This document shows, in pieces, positions 26,665 to 35,648 of a stretch of 64,000 bases of DNA. The position numbers and the translations under genes are program-made. This stretch comes from Motiliproteus sp041586735 (GTDB lineage Bacteria; Pseudomonadota; Gammaproteobacteria; Pseudomonadales; Balneatricaceae). The stretch spans positions 62,001 to 126,000 of the forward strand of contig JBFGZQ010000004.1 of NCBI GenBank assembly GCA_041586735.1, written 5' to 3'. The stretch's first letter is position 1. Every line of letters begins with the position of its first letter. Below the pieces are notes generated by a model. The model was not told the origin of the DNA and did not search any database. It was given only the letters and a program-made list of their open reading frames with translations.

Positions 26665-28050
26665 TTAACGCAGCTGGCGGAAGCGGCAGGATCTACCCTT
26701 TAACGAGCCTTCCGCCAACTTGTTCATGGCGACCTTTACCACACTGCGTTTCACCGCGACATAGGCCCAGTTATCAAACATCTGAATCTTACCGATCTCA
26801 TCACCCTGGATGCCGTTGGCGCCCGTCAACGCGCCGACAATATCGCCGGGTCTGATTTTTTGCTTTTTACCGCCATCGATCTGCAGCGTGGTCATGGTCG
26901 GCGTATAGGGTGGCGTGTCCAGCAGTCGGATGGGCGGTAGGGGGTCGGTGCTCAGCGATTGGTCGAGATAAGCTTCGAGCCCGATCACCTTAAAATGCTC
27001 TTTTTCGGTATACAGGGTGCAGGCGATCCCCTGGTTGCCCGCGCGCCCGGTACGGCCGATGCGGTGTACATGGACCTCGTTATCGTGGGAGATCTGGTAG
27101 TTGATCACCGCGTCCAGGGCGTCTATATCCAGCCCGCGAGCGGCCACGTCGGTGGCGACCAGTACCGATGCACTCTTGTTGGAGAAGCGCACCAGGGTCT
27201 GATCCCGGGCCTTCTGATCCAGATCGCCATGCAGTGCCAGGGCGGTGAAGCCATAGTTGTACAGCTCATCGGCGACCGCCTGGGTTTCACGTTTAGTGTT
27301 GCAAAACACCACCGCCGAATCGGGTCGGTAGTGCTGCAGCAGCAGACGTACGGCGGTCAGGCGCTGCTCGTCGCTGTCCAGCTTATAGAAATGCTGGCTG
27401 ATGGTGCTCTCGGTATGGCTGGATAGCGCCTCGACCATTACCGGATCGACCATCACCCGCTGGGCGATAGACTGGATCTGTTCGGGGAAGGTGGCACTGA
27501 AGAGCAGGGTCTGGCGTTGGCTGGGGGCGTGTTCGATGATCGCATCCAGCGTCGCTTGGAAGCCCATGTCGAGCATTCGGTCGGCTTCATCCAGCACCAG
27601 CGAGTTGAGGTGCTGAAGGTTGAGCGAGCCTTTACGCAGGTGCTCCTCGATACGCCCCGGGGTGCCGACCACGATATGGCAGCCGTGTTGTAACGAGCCA
27701 ATCTGCGGACCAAACGGCATCCCGCCACACAGGGTCAGGATCTTGATGTTATGAATGGTGCGCGCCAGTTTGCGTAGCTCTTTGGCCACCTGGTCGGCCA
27801 GCTCGCGGGTCGGACAGAGTACCAATGACTGCACCCGAAAACGTTTGACATCCAGTTGCTCGAGCAGCCCCAGACCGAAGGCCGCCGTCTTACCCGACCC
27901 CGTTTTAGCCTGCGCGATAACATCCTTGCCCTCGAGAATCGGCGGCAGACTCAGGGCCTGGATCGGTGTCATCGCCTGATAGCCCAGAGAGTCGAGATTC
28001 TCCAGTAGTGAGACGTTCAGCCTGAGGGATGAAAAGTCGGTAGCGCCCAA
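26665..28050 (-). CDS. dbpA: ATP-dependent RNA helicase DbpA
   Basis: A DEAD-box helicase stimulated by hairpin 92 of 23S rRNA, acting late in large-subunit assembly. The 461-residue product has the Q motif (about 23-31), AKTGSGKT at 48-55, PTREL at 80-84, DEAD at 154-157, SAT in FSATFPEQ, and HRIGRTGRAG. The C-terminal 75 residues (KKQKIRPGDIVGALTG...) form the DbpA-type RNA-recognition domain that gives rRNA specificity. The NYN-domain gene follows closely. Assignment to DbpA instead of another DEAD-box protein rests on that C-terminal domain. Confidence 0.95.
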   Translation of the reverse strand: MGATDFSSLRLNVSLLENLDSLGYQAMTPIQALSLPPILEGKDVIAQAKTGSGKTAAFGLGLLEQLDVKRFRVQSLVLCPTRELADQVAKELRKLARTIHNIKILTLCGGMPFGPQIGSLQHGCHIVVGTPGRIEEHLRKGSLNLQHLNSLVLDEADRMLDMGFQATLDAIIEHAPSQRQTLLFSATFPEQIQSIAQRVMVDPVMVEALSSHTESTISQHFYKLDSDEQRLTAVRLLLQHYRPDSAVVFCNTKRETQAVADELYNYGFTALALHGDLDQKARDQTLVRFSNKSASVLVATDVAARGLDIDALDAVINYQISHDNEVHVHRIGRTGRAGNQGIACTLYTEKEHFKVIGLEAYLDQSLSTDPLPPIRLLDTPPYTPTMTTLQIDGGKKQKIRPGDIVGALTGANGIQGDEIGKIQMFDNWAYVAVKRSVVKVAMNKLAEGSLKGRSCRFRQLR

Positions 28051-28198
28051 AATGGATATCCTCTGTTGTCACGTCGGCAGCGGTAGCCGGCGCTCGGGTG
28101 GCAAAAATTGTTGCAGCCGCGGATTATCCCACTTGCGGGAGGGCGTAGATAGTCTTATCCCGTCGAGGTCCCTGTCAGGTCTATGAGAGGTCGTTGGG

Positions 28199-28675
28199 TT
28201 ACTGTATGGCGGTTGCTGGCATCGGGGCTTTAAGTAGTAGTTGGGCTTCGCCGCTGACTAGCAATCGATCCAGTAAGGCTTTCTTGGCTGCTTCGTTTAG
28301 CGCCGGTACCTGGGCTTGATCATCGCTGTGGGCGATCTGATTGGCGGTTTGATTGGAGAGGTGGGTTGCAATGATCGCCTGTTCGAGCACCCGCCGTTGC
28401 TGTTCGAACGACTGCTTGCGGATCTGGTACAGCGACGACTGTAAGTCAGGCGTGAGCATGTCGAGGCTATAGTAGGTCTCGTCGACTTTAAACAGCGCCT
28501 CGGTGGGGGGGCTGATGGTTTGTTGCAAGGTGTTTTTGAGGCTTTGCTGTTGATGCTGTTCGACTTTGACCTCGTACAGCGTCAGCCCGAGAGCGCCTAT
28601 CAGTAAGATGCAGACAGTCACTAGGTTGCGGTAACGGTTGATCGCTTTGCTCGAGTCCATCAAGGGGATGTCCAT
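28199..28675 (-). CDS. Unknown membrane-anchored protein
   Basis: A 158-residue protein with a single N-terminal membrane helix at about residues 18-34 (LVTVCILLIGALGLTLY), preceded by basic residues, so the remainder should face the periplasm. The soluble part is helical and Gln-rich. Its arrangement is somewhat like the N-terminal anchor region of SurA/PpiD-type chaperones, but no isomerase domain is present and I do not assign it. It diverges from the methyltransferase gene. A second in-frame ATG six codons later is possible. Confidence 0.6.
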   Translation of the reverse strand: MDIPLMDSSKAINRYRNLVTVCILLIGALGLTLYEVKVEQHQQQSLKNTLQQTISPPTEALFKVDETYYSLDMLTPDLQSSLYQIRKQSFEQQRRVLEQAIIATHLSNQTANQIAHSDDQAQVPALNEAAKKALLDRLLVSGEAQLLLKAPMPATAIQ

Positions 28676-28762
28676 AAAAGTACGGGGTTAAACAGAGAAA
28701 GATCTGTGCAGAGAAACCAGTCAGTTATACTAGCCGACCAATTTTGCCAAGGTTACAGCACG

Positions 28763-29803
28763 ATGTCGAATCCCGATTCCCCGCAGCGGTTAGCGAAGCT
28801 GCTGCAACAGGCGGTCGAAAGCCGTAGGCCGCTTCTTGAGCAGTTGGCCCAGCAGGCCACCGATTGCTATCGCCTGTTTCACGGCACCAGTGAGGGTGAG
28901 CCGGGGTTGACCATCGATCGCTATGGCCCGCAACTGATTATCCAGAGTTTTCACCGCCCGCTAGAGCCCGCCGAACTTGAAGCGCTCGTGGCCCAGGTGA
29001 ATGGCCTGCTGGGTGTGGAGTTGCAGCCCTTCTACCATGAACGTCAATCGAGCCAGACCAGCCCTCGTGACTCCAAGCGGGTGTTAGAAGGTGCGAATGC
29101 AGCCGCGGCGGTCTGCACCGAGCTCGGGGTGAGTTACCGCACTCGGGGTGTGCACCGCGGCATCGATCCACTGCTGTTCCTGGATCTGCGTGCCGGGCGA
29201 CGCTGGGTGCAGGCCCATGCTGCCGGCTTAGATGTCCTCAATCTATTTTCTTATACCTGTGGTGTGGGGGTCTGTGCGGCCAAAGCCGGTGCTCAGCAGG
29301 TGGTCAACATCGACTTTGCGCGCTCATCGCTGGCGGTCGGCCGAGACAATGCCGCTCTCAATGCTATCTCTGAAGATAAGATTGAATTTATCCAGTCTGA
29401 CTTCTTTCCCGCTATCCAGCAGCTCAGCGGCCAAGTGGTGCGCTTTCGCCGCGGTCGCGACGCGCCTCCTGCAAAGCACTATCAACGCTTTGAGGCCCAG
29501 CAGTTTGACCTGGTGTTTTTAGATCCGCCACGCCTGGCTAAGAGCCCTTTCGGCACTGTCGATCTGGTCCGTGATTACCCCAGCGTGTTTAAACCCAGTC
29601 TGCTGGCGACCAAGCCCGGTGGACGCTTGGTGTGCACCAATAATGTCGCCCAGGTAGATCGCGATGTCTGGCTGGATCAGCTGCAACGTTCGGCAGCCAA
29701 AGCGGGTAGACCCATCAAGGGGGTCGAATGGATCGAACCGGAAGCGGATTTTCCCAGCTTCGATGGTAAACCACCGCTGAAAATGGCGGTATTAGAGGTC
29801 TAA
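28763..29803 (+). CDS. Class I SAM-dependent methyltransferase, RlmI/RlmK-like
   Basis: A 346-residue RNA methyltransferase-like protein. A short N-terminal region containing GLTIDRYG leads to a SAM-binding domain with VLNLFSYTCGVGVCAAKAG, followed by the catalytic-type motif FLDPPRLAKSPFG and a CTNN motif, as in RlmI and the RlmK half of RlmKL. The target nucleotide is not known. The frame opens at GTG 28706, but a TATACT element at 28726-28731 and AAGG at 28749-28752 favour ATG 28763. A DUF599 gene follows 31 bases later. Confidence 0.85.
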   Translation: MSNPDSPQRLAKLLQQAVESRRPLLEQLAQQATDCYRLFHGTSEGEPGLTIDRYGPQLIIQSFHRPLEPAELEALVAQVNGLLGVELQPFYHERQSSQTSPRDSKRVLEGANAAAAVCTELGVSYRTRGVHRGIDPLLFLDLRAGRRWVQAHAAGLDVLNLFSYTCGVGVCAAKAGAQQVVNIDFARSSLAVGRDNAALNAISEDKIEFIQSDFFPAIQQLSGQVVRFRRGRDAPPAKHYQRFEAQQFDLVFLDPPRLAKSPFGTVDLVRDYPSVFKPSLLATKPGGRLVCTNNVAQVDRDVWLDQLQRSAAKAGRPIKGVEWIEPEADFPSFDGKPPLKMAVLEV

Positions 29804-29834
29804 GGTTACTCGGCGTACTGAAAGGGATAGATAG

Positions 29835-30605
29835 ATGGAATTGTTGGTGTTTCTCGGCCTGGATCAGGTCTACTGGGTCAATCTGTTGGCACTGGTCTGG
29901 TTTTTAATCTGCATCAATGGCTACAGCCGTTATGCACGGATAAAGTCGAAGACCACACCGTGCCTGGTTAATGTGCTGCATCTTTATCGTATCGACTGGA
30001 TGCGACAGCTGCTGCGGCGCGATGTCCGAGTCGCGGATATGGCCGCGATCGCTAATCTTGAACGCAGCGTGGCATTTTTTGCGTCCAGTACCCTGATCCT
30101 GCTGGCCGGTTTGTTGACGGTGTTCGGTGCTTCGGAGCAGGCGGTTAATCTGCTCTCTGAGCTGCCTATGGTGATCGAGACCAGCCGGATGGAGTGGGAG
30201 CTGAAGTTACTGGTACTGACGGGATTGTTTATCTTCGCGTTCTTCAAGTTTACCTGGAGCCTGCGCCAGTACGGTTTCGCATCGGTGTTGATCGGTAGTG
30301 CACCTGTGTACGCTACAGCTGCCATCGCAGTTGAGTGCGAGGCTCAGGGTGAAGCCTTTGTCCAACGTACCGCGCAGATGCAAACAATGGCGGCCAACAA
30401 CTTTAATATGGGGTTGCGGAGCTATTACTTCAGCTTGGCGCTACTGGGGTGGGTGATCAACCCCTGGGTGCTGGTACTGATGTCTACCGGAGTGGTCTAT
30501 GTGCTGTTTCAGCGCGAGTTTCGCTCCGCTACGTTACGCACGCTGATGGTCGGCCTGGAGCACAGTAAGATCCTTGATTCGAGCTATCAACAACTGACTG
30601 AATAG
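29835..30605 (+). CDS. DUF599-family inner-membrane protein
   Basis: A 256-residue protein with about four hydrophobic helices (roughly 12-28, 80-100, 122-140 and 195-220). The pattern NGYSRYARIK and the charged WMRQLLRRDVRVADMAAIANLERSVAFFAS block is typical of the DUF599 family, whose function is unknown. It probably shares a transcript with the methyltransferase gene just upstream, although nothing links their roles. Confidence 0.8.
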   Translation: MELLVFLGLDQVYWVNLLALVWFLICINGYSRYARIKSKTTPCLVNVLHLYRIDWMRQLLRRDVRVADMAAIANLERSVAFFASSTLILLAGLLTVFGASEQAVNLLSELPMVIETSRMEWELKLLVLTGLFIFAFFKFTWSLRQYGFASVLIGSAPVYATAAIAVECEAQGEAFVQRTAQMQTMAANNFNMGLRSYYFSLALLGWVINPWVLVLMSTGVVYVLFQREFRSATLRTLMVGLEHSKILDSSYQQLTE

Positions 30606-30704
30606 CGGGTTAGCGGCGTGTTTCTCATCCCTGTGGGTCGGGTTTTACCCCGACATGCTTTAGCCGTCTGGCTATAGAATTTATGCCGACATCCGGGCTC
30701 TACT

Positions 30705-30732
30705 CTTGAAATACGGATCACCGGCCCCATCT
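30705..30732 (+). promoter_or_regulatory. Sigma-32 heat-shock promoter of htpG
   Basis: CTTGAAA (30705-30711) and CCCCATCT (30725-30732) are separated by 13 bases. Both elements match the E. coli sigma-32 consensus (CTTGAAA, CCCCATNT) exactly. Transcription should begin near 30738-30740, giving a leader of about 65 bases. Confidence 0.88.
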
Positions 30733-30737
30733 ATCTT

Positions 30738-30775
30738 GACAACGAGTCGAGGCTGTACTCTTGTGCCTCGTTGTC
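30738..30775 (+). promoter_or_regulatory. Stem-loop at the predicted 5' end of htpG mRNA
   Basis: GACAACGAG (30738-30746) pairs perfectly with CTCGTTGTC (30767-30775) around a 20-base loop; GAGGC/GCCTC inside offers an alternative pairing. The stem starts at the predicted first transcribed base. It ends 19 bases before the GGGA ribosome binding site, so it does not hide it. Confidence 0.55.
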
Positions 30776-30804
30776 CGTATCAACCTTGCTAATTGGGAAT
30801 AGGT

Positions 30805-32733
30805 ATGACCACCGAAACGCATAAAGAAACATTGGGTTTTCAGACAGAAGTTAAGCAGCTGTTGCATTTGATGATCCACTCGCTGTACTCCAATAAAGAG
30901 ATTTTCCTGCGTGAGCTGATCTCCAACGCCTCCGACGCGGCCGATAAGCTGCGCTTTAAGGCGCTGTCCGAAGATGGACTGTACGAAAATGACAGCGAGC
31001 TTAAGATTCGCATCGAGTTTGACCAAGAGAACAATCTGATCAAGGTGATCGATAACGGCGTGGGCATGAACCGCCAGGATGTGATCGATCATCTAGGCAC
31101 GATCGCCAAGTCCGGCACGGCTGATTTCCTGGCGCATATGACCGGTGATCAGAAGAAAGATTCCCACCTGATCGGTCAGTTTGGAGTGGGCTTCTATTCT
31201 GCCTTTATCGTTGCCGATCGGGTTGAAGTGCTCAGCCGTAAAGCCGGTGAGCCTCAGTCTGAAGGGGTGCACTGGGAGTCGGCGGGCGAGGGGGACTTCA
31301 CCGTCGGCTCTATCGACAAAGCCGAACGTGGCACGACCATTATTCTGCACCTGAAAAGCGGCGAGACCGAGTTTGCCGATGGCTGGCGGCTGCGCAGTCT
31401 GGTGCGTAAGTATTCCGACCATATCGCCATCCCGGTTGAGATGATCAAGACCCCAACCCCCGAGTACGATGATGAGGGTAACGTTAAGCCTGCAGCGGAG
31501 AATGCCGTACCCGAGTGGGAGAGCGTCAACAACGCTACCGCGCTCTGGTCACGTCCGCGTACCGAGGTGAACGACAGCGAATATCAAGAGTTCTACAAGC
31601 ACGTCTCGCACGACTTTGAGAATCCACTGACCTGGAGCCATAACAAGGTTGAAGGCAAGCTAGAGTATTCCAGCCTGCTGTATGTGCCCGGTCGTGCGCC
31701 CTTTGATATGTGGAACCGTGACGGGGCCCGCGGGTTGAAGCTGTACATCCAGCGGGTCTTTATTATGGACGATGCCGAACAGTTCCTGCCGCTGTATCTG
31801 CGCTTCATCAAGGGGGTGATCGACTCTAACGATCTGTCCCTGAACGTGTCTCGTGAAATTCTGCAGAAAGATCCAGCCATCGACTCGATGCGTTCGGCGT
31901 TGACCAAGCGGGTGCTGGAGATGCTCGGTAAGTTGGCGAAGAAAGATGATGATAGCTACGCCAAGTTCTGGAAAGAGTTCGGTGCGGTGCTCAAAGAGGG
32001 CCCTGCAGAAGATCATGGTAACCGCGACAAGATCGCCAAGTTGCTGCGTTTTGCCACCAGTCATACCGATAAGGCCGATCAGGATCAATCGCTGGCGCAG
32101 TATATCGAGCGCATGAAGGAGGGTCAGGACAGCATCTATTATGTGGTGGCTGATTCGCATAATGCGGCTAAAAACAGCCCGCATCTGGAGATCTTCCGCA
32201 AGAAGGGTCTGGAAGTGTTGTTGTTGTCCGATCGTGTCGATGAGTGGCTGATGAGCAACTTCAACGAACACAAAGGCAAGAAGTTCAAGGATATCACCAA
32301 GGGCGATCTGGACCTGGGTAAGGTCGAAGACGACGAGGAGAAGAAGCAGCAGCAGGAAACCGCCAAAGAGTTCAGCTCTCTGGTTGAGCGGGTTAAAGAG
32401 GTGCTCAAAGAGCAGGTCAACGAGGTGCGTATCACCCATCGTCTGGTGGATTCTCCGGCCTGCTTGGTGGTGGCTGAGCATGAGATGGGTGCGCAGATGC
32501 GCAAGATCATGGAGGCGGCGGGCCAGAAGGTTCCGGATTCTAAGCCGACTCTAGAGCTCAATCCTAGCCATCCGCTGGTGGCGTCACTCAATAGTGAAAG
32601 CGATGAAGAGCAGTTCGGTGAGTTATCACAGATTCTGTTCGATCAGTCTTGCCTATCGAGCGGCGAGCAGTTGGAAAATCCGGCTGACTTCGTCCAACGT
32701 CTTAACAAGCTGTTGTTGAAGCTCAGCCGTTAA
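30805..32733 (+). CDS. htpG: Molecular chaperone HtpG (Hsp90)
   Basis: The bacterial Hsp90, an ATP-driven dimeric chaperone. The 642-residue product has the GHKL ATPase domain with ELISNASDAADKLR, DNGVGM and GQFGVGFYSAF. The middle domain contains the NDLSLNVSREILQ loop, and a C-terminal dimerisation domain ends LLLKLSR. The ATG at 30805 has GGGA six bases upstream; the in-frame TTG at 30793 is unlikely. Heat-shock control is expected from the exact sigma-32 promoter. A strong terminator follows. Confidence 0.97.
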   Translation: MTTETHKETLGFQTEVKQLLHLMIHSLYSNKEIFLRELISNASDAADKLRFKALSEDGLYENDSELKIRIEFDQENNLIKVIDNGVGMNRQDVIDHLGTIAKSGTADFLAHMTGDQKKDSHLIGQFGVGFYSAFIVADRVEVLSRKAGEPQSEGVHWESAGEGDFTVGSIDKAERGTTIILHLKSGETEFADGWRLRSLVRKYSDHIAIPVEMIKTPTPEYDDEGNVKPAAENAVPEWESVNNATALWSRPRTEVNDSEYQEFYKHVSHDFENPLTWSHNKVEGKLEYSSLLYVPGRAPFDMWNRDGARGLKLYIQRVFIMDDAEQFLPLYLRFIKGVIDSNDLSLNVSREILQKDPAIDSMRSALTKRVLEMLGKLAKKDDDSYAKFWKEFGAVLKEGPAEDHGNRDKIAKLLRFATSHTDKADQDQSLAQYIERMKEGQDSIYYVVADSHNAAKNSPHLEIFRKKGLEVLLLSDRVDEWLMSNFNEHKGKKFKDITKGDLDLGKVEDDEEKKQQQETAKEFSSLVERVKEVLKEQVNEVRITHRLVDSPACLVVAEHEMGAQMRKIMEAAGQKVPDSKPTLELNPSHPLVASLNSESDEEQFGELSQILFDQSCLSSGEQLENPADFVQRLNKLLLKLSR

Positions 32734-32741
32734 CACATAGC

Positions 32742-32786
32742 GACTACAATGAACGGTCGACTACCATGAACGGTCAGTGACCGTTC
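32742..32786 (+). repeat. 17-base tandem repeat with palindrome after htpG
   Basis: Bases 32742-32758 and 32759-32775 are 16/17 identical (consensus GACTACAATGAACGGTC). The second copy runs into a near-perfect palindrome, GAACGGTCA (32768-32776), one central base, TGACCGTTC (32778-32786). It lies between the htpG stop and its terminator. Confidence 0.75.
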
Positions 32787-32796
32787 TATCCTTAGT

Positions 32797-32826
32797 AAAA
32801 ACAGGGCGCTCAGGCGCCCTGTTTTT
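32797..32826 (+). terminator. Terminator of htpG
   Basis: A 13-pair stem (32797-32809 with 32814-32826) with core CAGGGCGC and TCAG loop runs into T residues. Confidence 0.9.
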
Positions 32827-32904
32827 GTTTTTGTATTAGTCTTTAGTGTGCTTTAATAGATTTTTTTGCACTGCAGCATTTGGCCTGTTCTCTGGAGAGC
32901 CCTG

Positions 32905-35640
32905 GTGAGTACTCGATATCTGAAACGTTTCTTTAAACCTCGGTCTATCGCGGTCATCGGCGCCACCGAGGCACCCGGAGATATGGGGGGCGTGGTCCTT
33001 AACAACCTGCTGGATGGCGGTTATCAGCGGCCGATCATGTCGGTCGGGCCCGGCGGTGATAGCCTGTTCGGTGTTGCCAATGTTGCCGCCGTTGATCAGC
33101 TGGGCGAAGTGCCCGATCTGGCGGTGGTCTGCGGCCTGGCTGATGATATTCCTGCCACCATCAAGGCATTGGGTGAACACCGGGTGAAGGCGGCGCTGGT
33201 GCTCAGTGGCGATCTGTCGCACTCCAGTTTCGGTGATCGGCAGGCGCTCAATCGTGCGATACGGGAAGCGGCACAACCCTACGGTATTCGCATCCTCGGC
33301 CCTGAGGGGATGGGCTTGCTGGTGCCGGGCGAAAAGGTCAATGCCAGTTATTCGCACCAGAATATCGGCAAAGGCCCGGTGGCCTATGTGGGCCAATCGG
33401 GGCTGTTGGGCACCGCGATGATCGATTGGGCTAACGGTCAGGGGATAGGTTTCTCTCATTTTCTGACCCTAGGTGGGGGGATCGATGTAGATCTGGCAGG
33501 GGTGGTGGATTACCTCGCTACCGATCCTTATACCCATTCGCTACTGATCCAGGTAGATCATGTCAGCAATGCCGCGCATTTTGTTTCGGCGATTCGGGCC
33601 GCTGCCCGTAATAAGCTGGTGCTGGTGCTCAAGAGTAATCTATCGTTCTGGGGTAAAGACGCCGGCAGTCTGCTGCCACCGGGCATCAACCATATAGATA
33701 AAGTCTTTGATCCGGTACTTAACCGCTGCGGTGCGGTGCGAGTGAGTCGCTCCGATGAGCTGTTTGATGCTCTGGAAACCCTGACCACGGTTAAACCGCT
33801 GCGCGGTGTCCGTTTGGCGGTCGTCAGTAATGGCATGGGCCTCAACGCCATGGCGGTTCAGCGTTTACTGGAACTGCAGGGCAAGATGGCTCGAGTGACT
33901 CCTGAGACCATCGCGGCGATGACCGCGTTGTGCCCTAGCGGCAGTGTGGCCAGTAATCCCTTCGATCTGCATGCTGACGCACCCCCAGAACGCTTCGGTC
34001 AGGCGGTGGAGATCCTGAGCAAGGATCCTGATGTCGATGCGGTGCTGGTGCTGCATGCGCCGACCCGGATGGCCCCCAGTCTCGAATCAGCCCAAGCGGT
34101 GATTAACGCGGCGAAAAAAACCCGCCGTAATGTGCTGACCAGCTGGATGGGTCGAGACACGGCGATTGCGGCACGTAATCTGTTTAATAGCGCCAAGGTG
34201 CCGACCTATATCACCCCAGAAAAAGCGGTCGATGCATTTATGCATATGGTGCATCATCGCCAGAACCAGGCGCTGATGAAACAGACTCCAACGGCGCTGG
34301 CTCTGCAGGACGATAGCGAACTGTTACCCAAAGCTCGGGCTTTGGTGGAAGGCTCCATGGACAATGGCTGTGATTACCTGCGTCATGAAGAGGTTGCGAC
34401 GCTGTTGCGATGGTACGGTATCAATTGTGCACGATCAGAGTACACCGATAACATCGATGGCGTGGTCAGTATCGCTAAGCGCATCAATTCCGCCGTGGCG
34501 GTGAAAGCGCTGCATAAAGACAACCGTTATCCATTCAGTTACGTCGATAGGGCCAGCCAGCGCTGGCGTGACCTGGCCCTTAACCTCTATTCTGAACAGG
34601 AGATCCGCCATTCGGTCGCCGAGCTTTCGCAGCGCGTCGATGAGCGCTTTGGTCCTGACGAACACCGTGGTTTCAGTGTGCAGCAGATGAAACGTGGGTT
34701 TCAGTCGCTGCAGATCTGTACCGGCATCACCCGAGATCCGGTGTTTGGTCCTATGCTGTTTTTCGGCATCGGCGGCTATGATGTGGATGCGCAGGCCGAT
34801 CGCCAACTGATGTTACCACCGCTTAATACCAGCCTGGCTCGGGCGTTGATCAAGCGCTCGCGGGTGTACACCATTCTCAAGCACAACAGCTACCGCTTCG
34901 AAGAGGATATCGACAACCTGTGCCGGGTGCTGGTGCAGCTCTCGGAGATGCTGCTCGACCTGCCCGAGCTGCGAACCTTGGAGATCAATCCGTTATTGGT
35001 GAATAAATCCGGGCTGCTGGCGGTCGATGCTAGCATCGGCTTGGGACAACCGGTAGCCACGGCGATCTCCCCCTATCCCGAGCAGTTGGTTGAGACCGCG
35101 CAACTCAAGAGTGGTCGTCAGGTCACCATCAGACCGATTCGTGGTGAAGATGAACCCAACCATCTGGAGATGTACAACCGTTTGAGCCCCGAGTCGATCC
35201 GGCTACGCTATTTCTACAACCGTGGTGCGCCTAACCATGATGAGTTAGCCAGCTGGACCCAGATCGATTATAACCGCGAGATGGCCTTTATTGTGTCCGC
35301 GCTGCGGCTGGATGGCACGCCTGGCGAAGAGACCCTGGGGGTGGTGCGCGCCTCGACCGATGCCGATAATATCTCGGCGGAATTTGCGGTGGTGATGCTC
35401 GATGAACTTCAGGGCGAAGGGCTAGGCGCATTGTTGATGCAGAAGATGATCAACTACTGCCGCAGCCGCGGGACTCTACGGTTGATGGGCACCACCATGA
35501 CTAGCAACTTTGGCATGCAACGACTCGCCAAAAAACTGGGCTTCGCTAACGCCTATAACGCCGAAGAGGAAGCGATCGAGATGATCTTGATGCTTAACGA
35601 ACCGACCGAAGAGTGGCAACGTACCCGGTTGGCACACTGA
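32905..35640 (+). CDS. Protein lysine acetyltransferase, Pat/PatZ type
   Basis: A 911-residue protein joining an NDP-forming acyl-CoA-synthetase-like region (about 1-700) to a C-terminal GNAT acetyltransferase (about 720-890; acetyl-CoA motif ELQGEGLGALL). Members such as E. coli PatZ acetylate lysines of acetyl-CoA synthetase and other proteins. The segment that carries the phosphohistidine in true synthetases (SHTG) reads LLPPG here, so the synthetase part is probably only a sensing domain. The start is GTG 32905, with GGAG seven bases before it, giving MSTRYLKRFFKPRSIAVIGA like other Pat proteins. It converges with the PLP decarboxylase gene, 8 bases between stops. Confidence 0.88.
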   Translation: MSTRYLKRFFKPRSIAVIGATEAPGDMGGVVLNNLLDGGYQRPIMSVGPGGDSLFGVANVAAVDQLGEVPDLAVVCGLADDIPATIKALGEHRVKAALVLSGDLSHSSFGDRQALNRAIREAAQPYGIRILGPEGMGLLVPGEKVNASYSHQNIGKGPVAYVGQSGLLGTAMIDWANGQGIGFSHFLTLGGGIDVDLAGVVDYLATDPYTHSLLIQVDHVSNAAHFVSAIRAAARNKLVLVLKSNLSFWGKDAGSLLPPGINHIDKVFDPVLNRCGAVRVSRSDELFDALETLTTVKPLRGVRLAVVSNGMGLNAMAVQRLLELQGKMARVTPETIAAMTALCPSGSVASNPFDLHADAPPERFGQAVEILSKDPDVDAVLVLHAPTRMAPSLESAQAVINAAKKTRRNVLTSWMGRDTAIAARNLFNSAKVPTYITPEKAVDAFMHMVHHRQNQALMKQTPTALALQDDSELLPKARALVEGSMDNGCDYLRHEEVATLLRWYGINCARSEYTDNIDGVVSIAKRINSAVAVKALHKDNRYPFSYVDRASQRWRDLALNLYSEQEIRHSVAELSQRVDERFGPDEHRGFSVQQMKRGFQSLQICTGITRDPVFGPMLFFGIGGYDVDAQADRQLMLPPLNTSLARALIKRSRVYTILKHNSYRFEEDIDNLCRVLVQLSEMLLDLPELRTLEINPLLVNKSGLLAVDASIGLGQPVATAISPYPEQLVETAQLKSGRQVTIRPIRGEDEPNHLEMYNRLSPESIRLRYFYNRGAPNHDELASWTQIDYNREMAFIVSALRLDGTPGEETLGVVRASTDADNISAEFAVVMLDELQGEGLGALLMQKMINYCRSRGTLRLMGTTMTSNFGMQRLAKKLGFANAYNAEEEAIEMILMLNEPTEEWQRTRLAH

Positions 35641-35648
35641 GTCTCCTC

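Noticed and set aside
30738..30804. An RNA thermometer in the htpG leader
   Set aside because: The only stable stem ends at 30775 and leaves the GGGA site at 30795-30798 free, so it does not fit the ROSE or fourU layout.
31660..32481. A 273-codon open frame antisense to htpG
   Set aside because: It is the mirror of a strongly biased, conserved coding sequence, has no ribosome binding site and resembles no protein family. Similar long antisense frames at 2442-2987 and 16476-16997 were rejected for the same reason.
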